Of a stretch of 64,000 nucleotides of DNA, positions 23,574-34,524 are shown in pieces. This DNA is from Eucalyptus grandis. Taxonomy: Eukaryota > Streptophyta > Magnoliopsida > Myrtales > Myrtaceae. Position 1 is the first letter of the stretch, and each line of letters begins with the position of its first letter. The notes under the pieces were generated by a model that was not told the DNA's origin, searched no databases, and worked only from the letters and a program-made list of their open reading frames with translations. The translations under genes were made by a program, and so were the position numbers. Location: assembly GCF_016545825.1 (NCBI RefSeq), contig NC_052619.1, positions 35,937,803 through 36,001,802 of the forward strand, given 5' to 3'.

Positions 23574-23922
23574 GGGAAAACTGTACAAAAAGTCCTACAC
23601 CTATTGTACAACGGCAAATGCAGTTATAAACCTTTCAATTTTACTAATTCAGTCTTAAATCTTTTAAAAACTTGTCAATTCAGTCATAAACCTTTCAATT
23701 GTACCGATTTAGTCCAAAAAATTTAAACTATTTGCTAGATTAATCCTAAACCTTTTAACGAATTGTTAGTTTAGTTATTCTGGCTAATTTTTGCTAGACA
23801 TTACTGACGTAATGCCGTACACTAGGTATAGGATTGAATTGAAAGAATTTAAAGGTTTCAGACTAAATTGGCCATCATACAATAAGTTTAAAATTTTTTG
23901 GATAATTTTCTCTGATTTAAAA
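23574..23922. mobile_element. fold-back element, short derivative
   Basis: The left terminus (ACAAAAAGTCCTACACCTAT) pairs inversely with the right terminus (reverse complement TCCAAAAAATTTTAAACTTA). Internal CAATTTAGTC..AAACC words recur in both arms, the same family as 8066-8632 and 54124-54970. The GC-rich core is missing. It sits only about 47 bases from the preceding MITE. Confidence 0.5.
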
Positions 23923-24590
23923 CTAAATGTGATGGTGATTTGCTTGTTTCATGCAATTTTTTTCTCTTTGATTCGCATGCAAAAGCCCCCTTAAGATTTT
24001 GCTTACTCCTACTATAATTCGGGAAAAGTGATATTAGTAGAAAACGTTTCATGCAATCCTTCCCATGTTAACCCGTAAACATGCAAATTTATGTGGCCAT
24101 GCTTAATCAAGCTCCTCTAACACGATCAGAATACTTCAACAATCAAATGATTAAAAAAAGAAAAAAAAAGGTCGCATCAAGTAAGTTGCGATAATATCAA
24201 AGCAATGAAAATGCAGTAAGTAAATCTCGATCCGCATCGAGTAAAGGATATGCGACACCTCGTTATCGAACCTCAGGAAATGACCCCACGGGCCATGATT
24301 GAAGTTAAACACGTCAATGCCTTAAGTCATGAATGCACATTTCCTAACGCTAAATAACGACAATGAAATATGAAGCAAAATTGACTACGACTAAGCACGA
24401 GTCTAGTCTAGCCCTAGGATGTAACTCCTAACTAAATGCAAACCCGATTTCTTCGTTCATCTTTCTCATTTCTGTTTGTGATAAACAAGATAAAATCCTA
24501 AACTTACTAAATATACACTAACATGTTAAACTAGGCACGAGGCTAGAAATTAAGTTACGATGTGATACTAACACGCGAATCTGTCATATA
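23923..24590. other. intergenic sequence left of the copia element
   Basis: AT-rich sequence without a supported gene. It contains the phrase CACCTCGTTATCGAACCTCAGG, which looks like the 5' region of an older retroelement, but no LTR pair was found. Confidence 0.35.
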
Positions 24591-24595
24591 GAGAT

Positions 24596-25129
24596 TGTTA
24601 AGAACATGAGAACACAAAACCAGAGAAGTTGTTATACTGCTATGAAGTTAACAAAGGCAGAGAATGAAAGCATTGCCAGAGCAGAGACGGCTGTCATTGA
24701 AAAAGTTCGGAAGAAGCAGAATGCACAAGTCAGTGCCAGTGATGCTGTCAGTCGTGTATCTACACAATGTGATGGAAATAAGTCGGTGTAAATAACACGT
24801 GTCATATTCTCAGAAGGAAAAGAGAAGCTATTAGTTTAGTTTTTCAATGTATAACAGAATAGACGAAATCAGTTCTTTTCTTCTTTAAGTCTTTCATGAA
24901 GTCTGTTTTAGATGACAGCTGGTTCTTTTTCGTTTAGCATCTGCTGTATATAGAAGAGCTTAGCCTTCTTCTTCTTCATGGAGTCAATGTAACAGAAAAG
25001 ATTGAAAATAGAGGAAGAGCACGCCATTGAAATGTGCTCTGTATTGTGTTGCATATACTGAAATAATACAAACGAGAAGAGAAGAAGATAATCTTTCTTT
25101 TGTATCCATTCATCTTGCTCATCTTCACA
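24596..25129 (+). repeat. copia 5' LTR
   Basis: 534 bp, begins TGTTAAGAACATGAG and ends CATCTTCACA. It differs from the 3' LTR at five sites: G/A twice near 24684 and 24735, A/G near 24830, and TT/CC near 25110. It includes a short open stretch shared with the end of the pol frame. Confidence 0.95.
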
Positions 25130-25141
25130 TGGTATCAGAGC
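25130..25141 (+). other. primer binding site (initiator tRNA-Met)
   Basis: TGGTATCAGAGC starts immediately after the CA end of the left LTR. It is the classic complement of the plant initiator tRNA-Met 3' end used by most copia elements. Confidence 0.9.
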
Positions 25142-25458
25142 TTGATCGATCATCTGTGTTGAATAGTTTTCATGAATACTCAATCGTTCGTGAAATCAAA
25201 TCGAAGGTGCTGAAGATTCAGAAGATCGAAGTGGTCTCTGAACTTCAATGATCGCAGCAGATCAAAGTAGCTGTTGATCATCCTCGTGTGCTGGTTTGCT
25301 GAAGATTTCAAAGTGTTTTGCAATCGATTCTACTGTTCCTTGTTAAGATCTGAACATTGCTGGTGACACGAACAGAACATCATCTTGTAAAACAGGTAAT
25401 CCTGCTTTCAGTCACAGAATCGACTTTTGTCATCATCAAACCTCTGTGAGCACAGTAA

Positions 25459-26602
25459 TGGCAGCGAGAACACAGAAGTATCCATCTCCAATACATGTTA
25501 ACATCTCCAATTTTGTCACAATTAAACTTGCTGAAGATAATTTCCTGTTGTGGCAAGTACAGTTTCACAGATTTCTTCGAAATCAAGAACTTTTTGGTTT
25601 CATCAGTGGTGAAATTCCTACACCTCCTCGAACTTTAAAAGCTGAGACTGAAGATTGTGAAACTGAAGTCATAAATCCAGACTACACAGATTGGACAAGA
25701 ACTGATCAGCTTGTTTCATCTTGGATTAGTGGAGCTGTATCCGAAAATATTCTAAGCTTGATCATTGGTTTAGAAACCTCCTATGAGGTATGGCAAACAC
25801 TTCTCAATCGCTTTACTCGAAATCGGTTGCTCGAGAGTTTGAACTGAGAGGAAAGTTACAGGCATGTCAAAAACGAGATCGAGCTCTTTCTGTCTATTTG
25901 AGAGAGTATAAGTCCATCTGTGACCAGCTGAATGCGATTGGAAAACCTATAGATGAGATAACCAAAATGTTTGGTGTTCTTGAAGGACTAGGCTCTGAGT
26001 ATGAGAACTTTCGAACTACTATCTACTGTTTGAAACCCCAGCCAGATTATGATGAAGTGATAACACAGCTTGAATGATTTGAAACAAGGCTAAAGACATA
26101 TTCGATGAATCAATTTAACCCTAATCTAGCCTACTTTGGACAAAGAAATTCTGAAACACAACAGAAAGGGAACTCTGAAAGAGAATATAGCTTTCAAAAT
26201 TCTGGTTTTGGAGGTCAAAGAGGCAGTAACAGAGGAGGACGTATTTTTGGTCGAGGTCGTGCAATGAACAATGCAGGCCGTAGTTATGGATATTTAGGAA
26301 GAAATCAATACTATAGACCAAACAACTTGAATCAGGAACGAACAGATCAACAATTCAGGCAGAGAATTGATTACTCTAGTCCTGGACAGTGGTTTCAACC
26401 ATATGCAAGTTACTCACAAAGGTATCAAGACACCAAATCTTATCCAACTCAAATCTTGATGCCTCAGAAACACTTGCAAGATGAGAAAACAACATAAAAC
26501 ACTCGGTTAGAATGTCAGATTTGTAAACGACCAGGACATGATGCTCTTCGTTCTTTGGTATCGATTCGATAATTCATATCAGCTGAAGAGATCCCAACAG
26601 CT
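25459..26602 (+). pseudogene. copia gag, interrupted
   Basis: The gag polyprotein starts MAARTQKYPSP (25459). The UBN2/retrotran-gag-like region with WISGAVSENIL and YEVWQTLLNRF is followed by a frame change near 25816-25822, after which the same domain continues in another frame (about 25820-26074). It then hits an in-frame TGA at 26075-26077, resumes in the same frame through an Asn/Gly/Arg-rich nucleic-acid-binding part, and meets TAA at 26495-26497. The zinc knuckle near 26515-26555 has its C-x2-C-x4-H part, but the last cysteine is lost at a further frame change. Inference: several independent breaks, so no Gag from this copy. Confidence 0.85.
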
Positions 26603-27028
26603 TTGGCAGTAATACATCTAGAGGATCCAAGAGGAAGTGAGTGGTACCCTGATACTGGAGCAACAGCACATATCAGTGCTGACCCTGGTATTCTCCTCAA
26701 CTCTACTCAATATACTGGAGCTGACACAGTCATGATAGGTAATGGCTCCTGTCTACCTATTGCTTATACTGGTAATACTCAGTTGAATACAGAAAACAAC
26801 ACATTACCTCTAAACGATGTCTTGATTGTTCCTGAAATCAAAAAGAACATTCTCTCTGTTTCAAAACTGACAGATGACTATCCCTGTTCGTTTGTTTTTG
26901 ATAAACTTGGTGTCTATATAAAGGACAACCAAACCAACAAAACAGAGATGCTCGGAAGGAAAATTAGAGGACTTTACTGTGTGGATCCTCAAACTACAGC
27001 AGCATACTTTATCGAAGACACAGAGTAA
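26603..27028 (+). pseudogene. copia protease region
   Basis: The frame holds the retroviral-type aspartic protease active site WYPDTGATAHIS (Asp-Thr-Gly). It continues through NILSVSKLTDDYPCSF and GLYCVD-type sequence typical of the copia protease and pre-integrase region. It ends at TAA 27026-27028, whereas the integrase continues from about 27029 in another frame. The protease domain is intact, but it is cut off from both gag and pol. Confidence 0.8.
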
Positions 27029-27039
27029 TAGCAGCAGAT

Positions 27040-30000
27040 GTGTGGCATCAAAGACTGGCTCACACAAACTTGAACATAGTGAAGCATCTGCAAAGTCAAA
27101 ACTTGATTTCCTGTAATGCAAAATCTGAATCCATTTGTAGTAGCTGTCAAATAGCAAAAAGTGCAGCTTTACTTTTTCCATTATCAGACTCTACATCTAC
27201 TATACCCTTAGAAAAGATACACTGTGACATCTGGGGTCCTTCACCAGTGAGATCTTTACAAAACTTTCAATACTATGTCATCTTTGTAGACAATTTCTCT
27301 TGCTACAGCTGGATCTATCCAATGAAGCTAAAGTCAGACTTTTATGATATCTTTATCATGTTTCAGAAACTAGTTGAGAAGCAATTTGATCATCAAATCA
27401 AAATGTTTCATTGTGACGGTGGAGGAGAGTTTACCAGTAACAGATTTCAGAATCATTTGCGGAATTGTGGTATAAAGCAGAGTCTGTCTTGCCCTCATAC
27501 ACCAGAACAGAATGGAATTTCAGAAAGGAAACATCGCCATATAGTTGAATTGGGCTTAGCTATGCTGTATCATTCTAGAGTTCCATTGAAATTCTGGGTA
27601 GATGCCTTCATAATGGCTAACTATATTGTCAACATTCTTCCTACACCGAAGTTACAAATGGCTTCTCCTTATTTCAGACTTCATAATAAGCAGCCCAGCT
27701 ATGATCATCTCAGGGTTTTTGGGTGTGCTTGCTATCCCTGTCTTCGATCCTATGCACAACACAAGTTCGACCCCAGATCTCTTACTTGTATTTTTCTGGG
27801 CTATAGTGAACGACATAAGGGGTATCGTTGTCTTGTACCTACTGATGGTCATATCTATATTAGTCGCCACGTGGTCTTTGATGAAACCTTCTTTCCCTTT
27901 ACAAAGAAGGTAATATCCGACTATGATCAATACACAACTCTATATAACCAATGGGCAGACGAGGTTAATCTTCTTGATTCCACAAACACAACCTCAGTGG
28001 ACAGTCACTCCAATAATCATACAACAAAATTTCAATTACCTCCTTCTGTAGAAAGTGATCACACTCATACATCACAGTCTGAAGGTGTACCACATATATC
28101 ATCTTCTCTTCAGCAACAGTCTGACTCTGTTGCCATAGAGCAACAAGATCCTCTATCTACAATTGTTGAACCAGATGAACTTGACATTGATCAAGAACAA
28201 CCAAACTTAATAGCTACTTCTTCAGGTATTTCCTCTGTTCATCATATGCAAACTCGATTGAAATCTGGCATCATCAAACCTAACCCCAAATATGCATATT
28301 TGGGGGACTATATTGTACCTTTGGAGCCTAAATCAGTTAAAGCAGCCTTAGCTGATAAAGGATGGTACAAAGCCATGCAGGATGAAATGGATGCTTTGTA
28401 TGAAAATCAGACGTGGCTCTTAGTTCCTAGAACTAAACAAATGAATGTTATAGGCTGTAAATGGGTGTTTAAAACTAAACTAACATCTACTGGCAGTCTA
28501 GATAGATTAAAAGCTCGCTTAGTTGCCAAGGGATTTCATCAAGAAGCAGGGGTTGATTTTACTGAAACGTTTAGTCCTGTCATCAAGCATGCCACTATTT
28601 GGATAGTTCTTTCTGTTGCAATGATGAAGAATTGGACCATACATCAGCTTGATGTTAAAAATGCATTTCTCCATGGCACACTAAATGAAACAGTATACAT
28701 GGAGCAGCCTCCTGGCTTTATTGATCCTCAACAGTCTCATTGTGTGTGTCTGCTTAAGAAATCCCTATATGGACTTCGTCAAGTGCCACGAGCATGGTTT
28801 GATAAGTTTAGCAACTTTCTCCTAGAGAATGGATTCTTTAGTAGTACTGCTGACCCTTCTCTATTCGTGCTTCACACTGGTTCAGACACAGTACTGTTAC
28901 TGTTGTATGTTGATGATATAGTGTTGACAGGTAGCTCAGCTCAGCTACTAACTACTTTGATGAAATTGCTGAGTCTTCATTTTCACATGAAAGATCTGGG
29001 CCATCTTCATTACTTTCTCGGCATTGAAGTCAAACGCTCTACTCATGATTTATTTCTCTATCAAACTAAGTATGCCATTGATCTTTTGACAATAGCTCAT
29101 ATGACCAATTGCAAACCTGTGTCAACTCCTCTTCCACTTCGATCGGTTACTATGACAGATGATACTACTTTGCTCTCTAATCCACTTGAGTATAGAAGTC
29201 TTGTGGGGGGTCTTCAATACTTAACAATTACTCGTCCTGATCTTGCTTATGCAACAAATACTTTGTGTCAGAAACTGCAACATCCAACAGTTGCAAATCT
29301 TCATCGGTTAAAAAGAGTACTTCGATATGTTAAAGGCACCACTCATCTTGGTCTCTTTCTTCATTCTAATAGCTCAACAGCTCTCTATGGCTTCTCAGAT
29401 GTTGACTGGGCTGGGTGTACTGACACCAGGCGATCCACAACTGGTTATTGTGCGTATCTTGGCTCCAATCTTCTTTCGTGGTCAGCTAAGAAACAACCAA
29501 CTGTCTCTCGCTCTTCCACAGAAGCCAAATATCGCGCTCTTGCCTCCACTACAGCTGATCTTACTTGGATCGGTTTTGTCTTGCGTGATATTGGTATATC
29601 TCTTCCGTCTCCAACTCTCTTATTTTGTGACAATAAGTCTGCTATCTCCCTTACAGCCAACCCAATTCTACATGCATGTACCAAACATATCGAGGTTGAT
29701 TTCCACTTTGTTCGGGAGAAAGTCTCCTCAGGATCACTCAGTGTTCGCTATGTTCCTAGCCATCTGCAACTTGCAGATATTTTTACAAAATCCTTGTCGC
29801 ACTTTGTTCATTCTAATCTTCGTACCAAATTGGGCATGGGATTTTTATCCCCTCCCAATTTGAGGGGGGATGTTAAGAACATGAGAACACAAAACCAGAG
29901 AAGTTGTTATACTGCTATGAAGTTAACAAAGGCAGAGAATGAAAGCATTGCCAGAGCAAAGACGGCTGTCATTGAAAAAGTTCGGAAGAAGCAGAATGCA

Positions 30001-30066
30001 CAAGTCAGTACCAGTGATGCTGTCAGTCGTGTATCTACACAATGTGATGGAAATAAGTCGGTGTAA
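27040..30066 (+). CDS. copia integrase-RT-RNase H open frame
   Basis: One long open frame of about 1000 codons that lacks its natural upstream start. It begins with the integrase HHCC zinc domain (HQRLAH...CSSCQ) and the integrase core, whose catalytic residues lie in HCDIWGP, FHCDGGGEF and EQNGISER (D, D, E). A copia RT follows with LLYVDDIVLTG (YVDD at 28906-28917), then RNase H with GFSDVDWAGC, STEAKYRALA and FCDNKSAI segments. The frame passes the polypurine tract (29861-29870) and runs about 65 codons into the 3' LTR. Catalytic motifs look intact. Translation from this copy would need read-through of the upstream breaks, so the enzyme is probably not made, though the element could be moved by a relative. 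Confidence 0.85.
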   Translation: MWHQRLAHTNLNIVKHLQSQNLISCNAKSESICSSCQIAKSAALLFPLSDSTSTIPLEKIHCDIWGPSPVRSLQNFQYYVIFVDNFSCYSWIYPMKLKSDFYDIFIMFQKLVEKQFDHQIKMFHCDGGGEFTSNRFQNHLRNCGIKQSLSCPHTPEQNGISERKHRHIVELGLAMLYHSRVPLKFWVDAFIMANYIVNILPTPKLQMASPYFRLHNKQPSYDHLRVFGCACYPCLRSYAQHKFDPRSLTCIFLGYSERHKGYRCLVPTDGHIYISRHVVFDETFFPFTKKVISDYDQYTTLYNQWADEVNLLDSTNTTSVDSHSNNHTTKFQLPPSVESDHTHTSQSEGVPHISSSLQQQSDSVAIEQQDPLSTIVEPDELDIDQEQPNLIATSSGISSVHHMQTRLKSGIIKPNPKYAYLGDYIVPLEPKSVKAALADKGWYKAMQDEMDALYENQTWLLVPRTKQMNVIGCKWVFKTKLTSTGSLDRLKARLVAKGFHQEAGVDFTETFSPVIKHATIWIVLSVAMMKNWTIHQLDVKNAFLHGTLNETVYMEQPPGFIDPQQSHCVCLLKKSLYGLRQVPRAWFDKFSNFLLENGFFSSTADPSLFVLHTGSDTVLLLLYVDDIVLTGSSAQLLTTLMKLLSLHFHMKDLGHLHYFLGIEVKRSTHDLFLYQTKYAIDLLTIAHMTNCKPVSTPLPLRSVTMTDDTTLLSNPLEYRSLVGGLQYLTITRPDLAYATNTLCQKLQHPTVANLHRLKRVLRYVKGTTHLGLFLHSNSSTALYGFSDVDWAGCTDTRRSTTGYCAYLGSNLLSWSAKKQPTVSRSSTEAKYRALASTTADLTWIGFVLRDIGISLPSPTLLFCDNKSAISLTANPILHACTKHIEVDFHFVREKVSSGSLSVRYVPSHLQLADIFTKSLSHFVHSNLRTKLGMGFLSPPNLRGDVKNMRTQNQRSCYTAMKLTKAENESIARAKTAVIEKVRKKQNAQVSTSDAVSRVSTQCDGNKSV
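29857..29870 (+). other. polypurine tract
   Basis: TTTGAGGGGGGA lies directly before the TG of the right LTR, in the standard position for plus-strand priming. Confidence 0.85.
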
Positions 30067-30404
30067 ATAACACGTGTCATATTCTCAGAAGGAAAAGAGA
30101 AGCTGTTAGTTTAGTTTTTCAATGTATAACAGAATAGACGAAATCAGTTCTTTTCTTCTTTAAGTCTTTCATGAAGTCTGTTTTAGATGACAGCTGGTTC
30201 TTTTTCGTTTAGCATCTGCTGTATATAGAAGAGCTTAGCCTTCTTCTTCTTCATGGAGTCAATGTAACAGAAAAGATTGAAAATAGAGGAAGAGCACGCC
30301 ATTGAAATGTGCTCTGTATTGTGTTGCATATACTGAAATAATACAAACGAGAAGAGAAGAAGATAATCTTTCTTCCGTATCCATTCATCTTGCTCATCTT
30401 CACA
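29871..30404 (+). repeat. copia 3' LTR
   Basis: 534 bp, TG...CA, five transitions from the 5' LTR. Followed by GAGAT, the repeat of the target site. Confidence 0.95.
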
Positions 30405-30409
30405 GAGAT

Positions 30410-31189
30410 AGTGTACTATGTAAAACGGTCGCTCCGGGACTGCTTGAGACCCTTGGTAAAAGGCCATATCTAAGCATGCTGTCCAGCCCTTTAGAGGTGC
30501 TGGACGGCAAGATTAAAGTGTTCATTCGCCTGCCAAACGATCCCCAATAAATTTTGAAATGTCGCAACACGTCCTCAGGTCATGGGGACTGCTATTTTTG
30601 TTACGGTTCAATTCTTGAATTCGCAATTAAGTTTGGAATAAATATGACATAAATGTAACAATTTTCAATCGTCCTAATCCAACCAAGTCGATCATAAGCG
30701 TTTTGGACATGTTTTCTCGCCGTTCTTTTGGTTTGACGGCCCTCACAACGCATGGTCGTGGAGCACCCGTTAGAGAAAGCGCATCTATTGCACCGAGGGG
30801 AAACGATTTGTCATTTTTTTAATAAATCATCACTTACAAAAAAAAGTTATAATAGAAGTTTTGTAATAGATATTGGAAGATCGATTAATGTTTAGAGCTG
30901 TCTTTTCAAATTAAATCCCCGAACCCTATAGACTCGTACTACATTTACCTTAAATTTATTTTTATATCGCAAAAAATCCCAAAACTAAAATACATGAATC
31001 ACATGTGCCCCAAATTAATTTTTTTGTCACAAAAATCTCAAATTAGTATACATGTGCCATATTTATCTCCAAACTAGTAAAATTGTGCCACATTTAACCC
31101 GATTTTTGAAATTTTTGATAACACGAATGTAACAATTTGAGATTTTTTTTTTACAACACAAAATTAATTTAAATTAATGCGGTATGAAT
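30410..31189. other. intergenic sequence right of the copia element
   Basis: The first 130 bases are GC-richer with an open plus frame (to 30550) that I cannot assign. The rest is AT-rich with repeated phrases about TTGAGATTTTTT. The frame starting inside the LTR is an artefact. Confidence 0.35.
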
Positions 31190-31481
31190 GTATCAATTTG
31201 AGATTTTTTGTAATTTTTTATTATATGAAAATTAATTTAGAGGTATCATGATATGAGTGTATTGGTTTGGGATTTTTTTTTTTTTAATATTAACTCTATA
31301 AAAGATAAAAATTTATCCACTAAATGAGGATCGTTATACCCCTTTTCACATTCAAATACTGGAAACCCATTCGAAAAAGTCTCAATCCTAGATGAGGAGA
31401 TTCTCTATAGAGAGAGAGAGAGAGGGGATAAAGGAAGAAAATGGTATGTGCTAGATGCTAATCATGGTTTTATTTTTTGTC

Positions 31482-31715
31482 GATCTTACTTTACCCCACT
31501 TGATGTTAAATTGTCACTATCTCAATTCTTTTGAGAAGTGAGGATTTGAATTCTTCACGTCTCTCTTTTTATGTGAGAGGGTCCTAAATAATTGGATTGA
31601 TCTTACTTTACCCCACTTGATGTTAAATTGTATCTATCTCAATTCTTTTGAGAAGTGAGGATTTGAATTCTTCACCTCTCTCTTTTTATGTGAACCATTG
31701 GATAATTGGACCAAG
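31482..31715. repeat. 117-bp tandem duplication
   Basis: GATCTTACTTTACCCCACTT starts both units, at 31482 and 31599. They are nearly identical over the first 95 bases (through TCTCTCTTTTTATGTGA), and the second unit degenerates at its end. Confidence 0.8.
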
Positions 31716-32299
31716 TTACACACGAAAAATTTATAAAGCAACAAACCTTTCTCTGTCTGTCGGCAAGGAAATTCCATATGTATTGCTTTAAATGAACTTC
31801 AATTTCCTCGAAGCAATGGCATCCATATGTTTTCCCCACAAATCAACGACGATCTTAAACGTGTCTCCATCCTTTAGAAAAGTTGTTGCCTCTCCTTTTG
31901 AAAAGCTGACCTGATCTAAACCAAATAGTCCAAAAGAAAAAAGGAAAAGAATGGAACGAGCTGATTTTCACTTGTCTTCTAAAAGTAATTTTGATTGGCC
32001 GAGCTTCACTATAACGACGTCCTCAAGTTAAGTCTCGCGGCCATGGACAATCCGCCGAGGATCGATTGCCGGAGCGTGAACATGGATAGGGAGGGGCCGA
32101 CACGATGGCTGAGTAGCTCGGCCTTGACGATGTGGCACGACTTGGGCGCGGCTTGGCTCGGAGCGGCCGTAACTTAGCGTATGATGGCGGAGGGTGGTGC
32201 GGCAGGAGCTGTGGCTGACGTATGAGGATAGGAGGAGGAGAAGAGAGGAGGTTTAAGTGTTGTTGTTTTTTGTGAGGAGATTCGGAATAGTATATGGAT

Positions 32300-33022
32300 G
32301 CATTTGGTACAGCTTTCCCCAAGGGCTTTTGGCCTCTAAAGCCCTTTAAAGAAATGTTATGGTGTTTGACAAGTTTTCTCAAGGGCCTTTCGATCGAATG
32401 CTGACCTTGGAAACTGTTAGCATTGGGCTTTCAGAGACTAACATTGGAGTTTCAATATTTCGCCACATTTGGCTAAATGTTGAAATCAATTTTTTCATCT
32501 AAAACTATTCTCATTAATTTTTCAAATTTTCAATTTTGTCCATCATTATATTTTTTTTTTCATTAAAAAATGCTCAAACGCTTTGTCAAAACCAGCCTGC
32601 TACAACCGCCAACAATTGTTGGTTAAGGTCCCTCGACCTCGAGCAACCTCCAGTGAGGGTCGCTCAACACAATGGGCGAATGAGGCCTCGCTAAGGTCAC
32701 GCGGTCTTAGCCGGCAGTTGCCTGAGGTCACATGACCCTCGCGAGATCGACAAGGGTCGCCTGAGGCCATGTGACCTCGAGGGACCCTCACTTGGGTTGT
32801 GCAACCCTTGCTAGCGACTATAGCCCCTCGTTGAAACCGGTGAAATGTTTGAGTGCTTTTTTAATTAAAAAAAAAAGAATACCCAAAACCCATCGCAAAA
32901 ATGTTTTTGCCAAACTTGAACTTGAACTCATGGTCTATTTGCAAAGAGTTTTTATCATATACGATTTGCATTTTCTCAAATATCTTTGGCTTTAAGTTCA
33001 TTTATAAAACTGAACCAAATGC
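32300..33022. mobile_element. hAT-like non-autonomous element in copy 2
   Basis: The left terminus GCATTTGGTACAGCTTT pairs with the right terminus (reverse complement GCATTTGGTTCAGTTTT). Subterminal GGCCTCTAAAGCC and GGCTTTAAG words also pair. The core (32580-32840) is GC-rich with repeated GGTCGC/GCGACC and CCTCG words, flanked by AT-rich arms. Block copies 1 and 3 lack this sequence at the aligned position, which confirms that it is an insertion. No target duplication was verified and there is no transposase. Confidence 0.6.
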
Positions 33023-33469
33023 ATGCATAATGGGATCTTATTATGTGGAATATACACATGAATCGAATTTTTATGGTACATTTATTTTATTGAAAACTTT
33101 ATGATGAATGAGAATTAATTTATATTTATTTGGTGATTTAGGAAAAATATTTCTGTTATCGTCATGAAGAAGTTTTTCAAATCTAAACTTGATTGAAGAC
33201 GACTTTGGGTAAATCGATCAGCATTATGCCATGTAAATGCCGAAAGGTCCATGAAATGATTGCCAGTTTCGACAGTAAAAAGCAAAAGGGACATGGCCGA
33301 GGCGGATGCGACTATGAACAAGCCTATGATGCGGGGAACATGAACTTTCATCTACAGATAAAGGACACCAATCAGTCGCCGCGTGACAGTACGCTTCAAC
33401 CCACTGGTCTTCCTCCACATGATTCCCCAGGCCACCAGTCGGATATCTCTCCCCCACTGTCATTTCCTT

Positions 33470-33476
33470 TATAAAT
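33470..33476 (+). promoter_or_regulatory. TATA box of Gly/His-rich gene copy 2
   Basis: TATAAAT at 95 bases before the ATG, aligned with the TATA boxes at 19381 and 38510. The G-box position upstream reads CACATG here. Confidence 0.6.
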
Positions 33477-33564
33477 CGCTGTATCTCCCACCTCCAACCA
33501 TCACGCAATCCCAGCCAACATACTTTTGGAGAACAGGATTCCGTTGACATAGAGAGTAACCAAA

Positions 33565-34524
33565 ATGTCTGAGCACGGCCATCACGGCGGCGGCGGCCAC
33601 GGCCCTGGTGGTGGAGGTGGACATGGCCCTGGTGGAGGCGGTGGAGGCCCGGGTGGTGCTCCTGGCGGAGGAGGCCATGGTGGTCCAACCGGCGGACCTG
33701 GACATGACCATGGTGGTGGCCCCGGTGGTCATGGCCCAGGCGGAGGCCATGGAGGCCAGGGTGGTGGTCATGGCGAAGGCCATGGTGGTCCGGGTGGTGG
33801 ACACGGCGATCATGGCCCGGGCGGAGGCCATGGAGGCCCGGGTGGTGGTCATGGTGGAGGCCACGGTGATCATGGCCCAGGCGGAGGCCATGGAGGCCCG
33901 GCTGGTGGTCTTGGCAAAGGCCACGGAGGTCCAGGTGGTGGACACGGTGATCATGGCCCTGGCGGTGGACACGGTGATCATGGCCCTGGCGGAGGCCATG
34001 GAGGCCCTGGTGGTGGTGCTGGTGGAGGCCACGGTGGTCCTGGCGGAGACCATGGTGGTCCCGGTGGTGGACACGGACATCACCATGGTGGCGGCCACGG
34101 CGGTCATGGCCCTGGTGAAGGCCACGGAGGCCCAGGTGGTGGTCATGGCGAAGGCCATGGAGGTCCAGGTGGCGGACATGGCGATCATGGCCCTGGTGGA
34201 GGCCATGGAGGCCCGGGTGGTGGTCATGGCGGAGGCCATGGAGGTCCAGGTGGCGGACATGGCGATCATGGCCCTGGCGGAGGCCATGGAGGCCCGGGTG
34301 GTGGTCATGGCGGAGGCCATGGAGGCCCGGGTGGTGGTCATGGCGGAGGCCATGGAGGCCCGGGTGGTGGTCATGGCGAAGGCCATGGAGGTCCAGGTGG
34401 CGGACATGGTGATCATGGCCCTGGTGGAGGCCATGGAGGCCCGGGTGGTGGTCATGGCGGAGGCCACGGTGGTCCTGGGGGAGGCCATGGAGGTCCAGGC
34501 GGCGGAGCCGGCAGCAAGCCCTGA
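33565..34524 (+). CDS. Gly/His-rich protein, copy 2 (319 aa, C-terminally truncated)
   Basis: A single-frame protein, largest of the three paralogues, starting MSEHGHHGGGGHGPGG and made of repeated GHGGPGGGHGGGHG and GHGDHGPGGGHGGPGG units, so histidine content is high with some Asp and Glu. It ends AGSKP at TGA 34522-34524. In copies 1 and 3 the same place reads Lys-Pro-Gly-Gly, and the difference is a GGA-to-TGA change. The frame stays open for another 27 codons of the family's C-terminal tail (GDHGHGG...) to TGA 34606-34608. From that second stop to the conserved 3' UTR word ATGTAAAG is 53 bases, exactly as in copy 3. So this is a recent nonsense mutation removing only the tail; most of the protein could still be made. 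No signal peptide or membrane segment. Function unknown; metal or RNA binding is inference from composition. Confidence 0.78.
   Translation: MSEHGHHGGGGHGPGGGGGHGPGGGGGGPGGAPGGGGHGGPTGGPGHDHGGGPGGHGPGGGHGGQGGGHGEGHGGPGGGHGDHGPGGGHGGPGGGHGGGHGDHGPGGGHGGPAGGLGKGHGGPGGGHGDHGPGGGHGDHGPGGGHGGPGGGAGGGHGGPGGDHGGPGGGHGHHHGGGHGGHGPGEGHGGPGGGHGEGHGGPGGGHGDHGPGGGHGGPGGGHGGGHGGPGGGHGDHGPGGGHGGPGGGHGGGHGGPGGGHGGGHGGPGGGHGEGHGGPGGGHGDHGPGGGHGGPGGGHGGGHGGPGGGHGGPGGGAGSKP

Larger units (their letters stand above)
24596..30404 (+). mobile_element. Ty1/copia LTR retrotransposon, young, gag broken
   Basis: A complete 5.8 kb element: 534-bp LTRs at both ends (TG...CA), a 5-bp target duplication GAGAT (24591-24595 and 30405-30409), a primer binding site directly after the left LTR and a polypurine tract directly before the right LTR. 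The domain order gag, protease, integrase, RT, RNase H is that of Ty1/copia. The LTRs differ at only 5 of 534 positions, all transitions, so insertion was recent. The integrase-RT-RNase H frame is open, but gag and protease carry stops and frameshifts, so the copy is non-autonomous. It separates Gly/His gene copies 1 and 2. Confidence 0.95.

Noticed and set aside
29327..29863. 178-codon frame inside copia pol
   Set aside because: Out-of-frame shadow of the RNase H domain.
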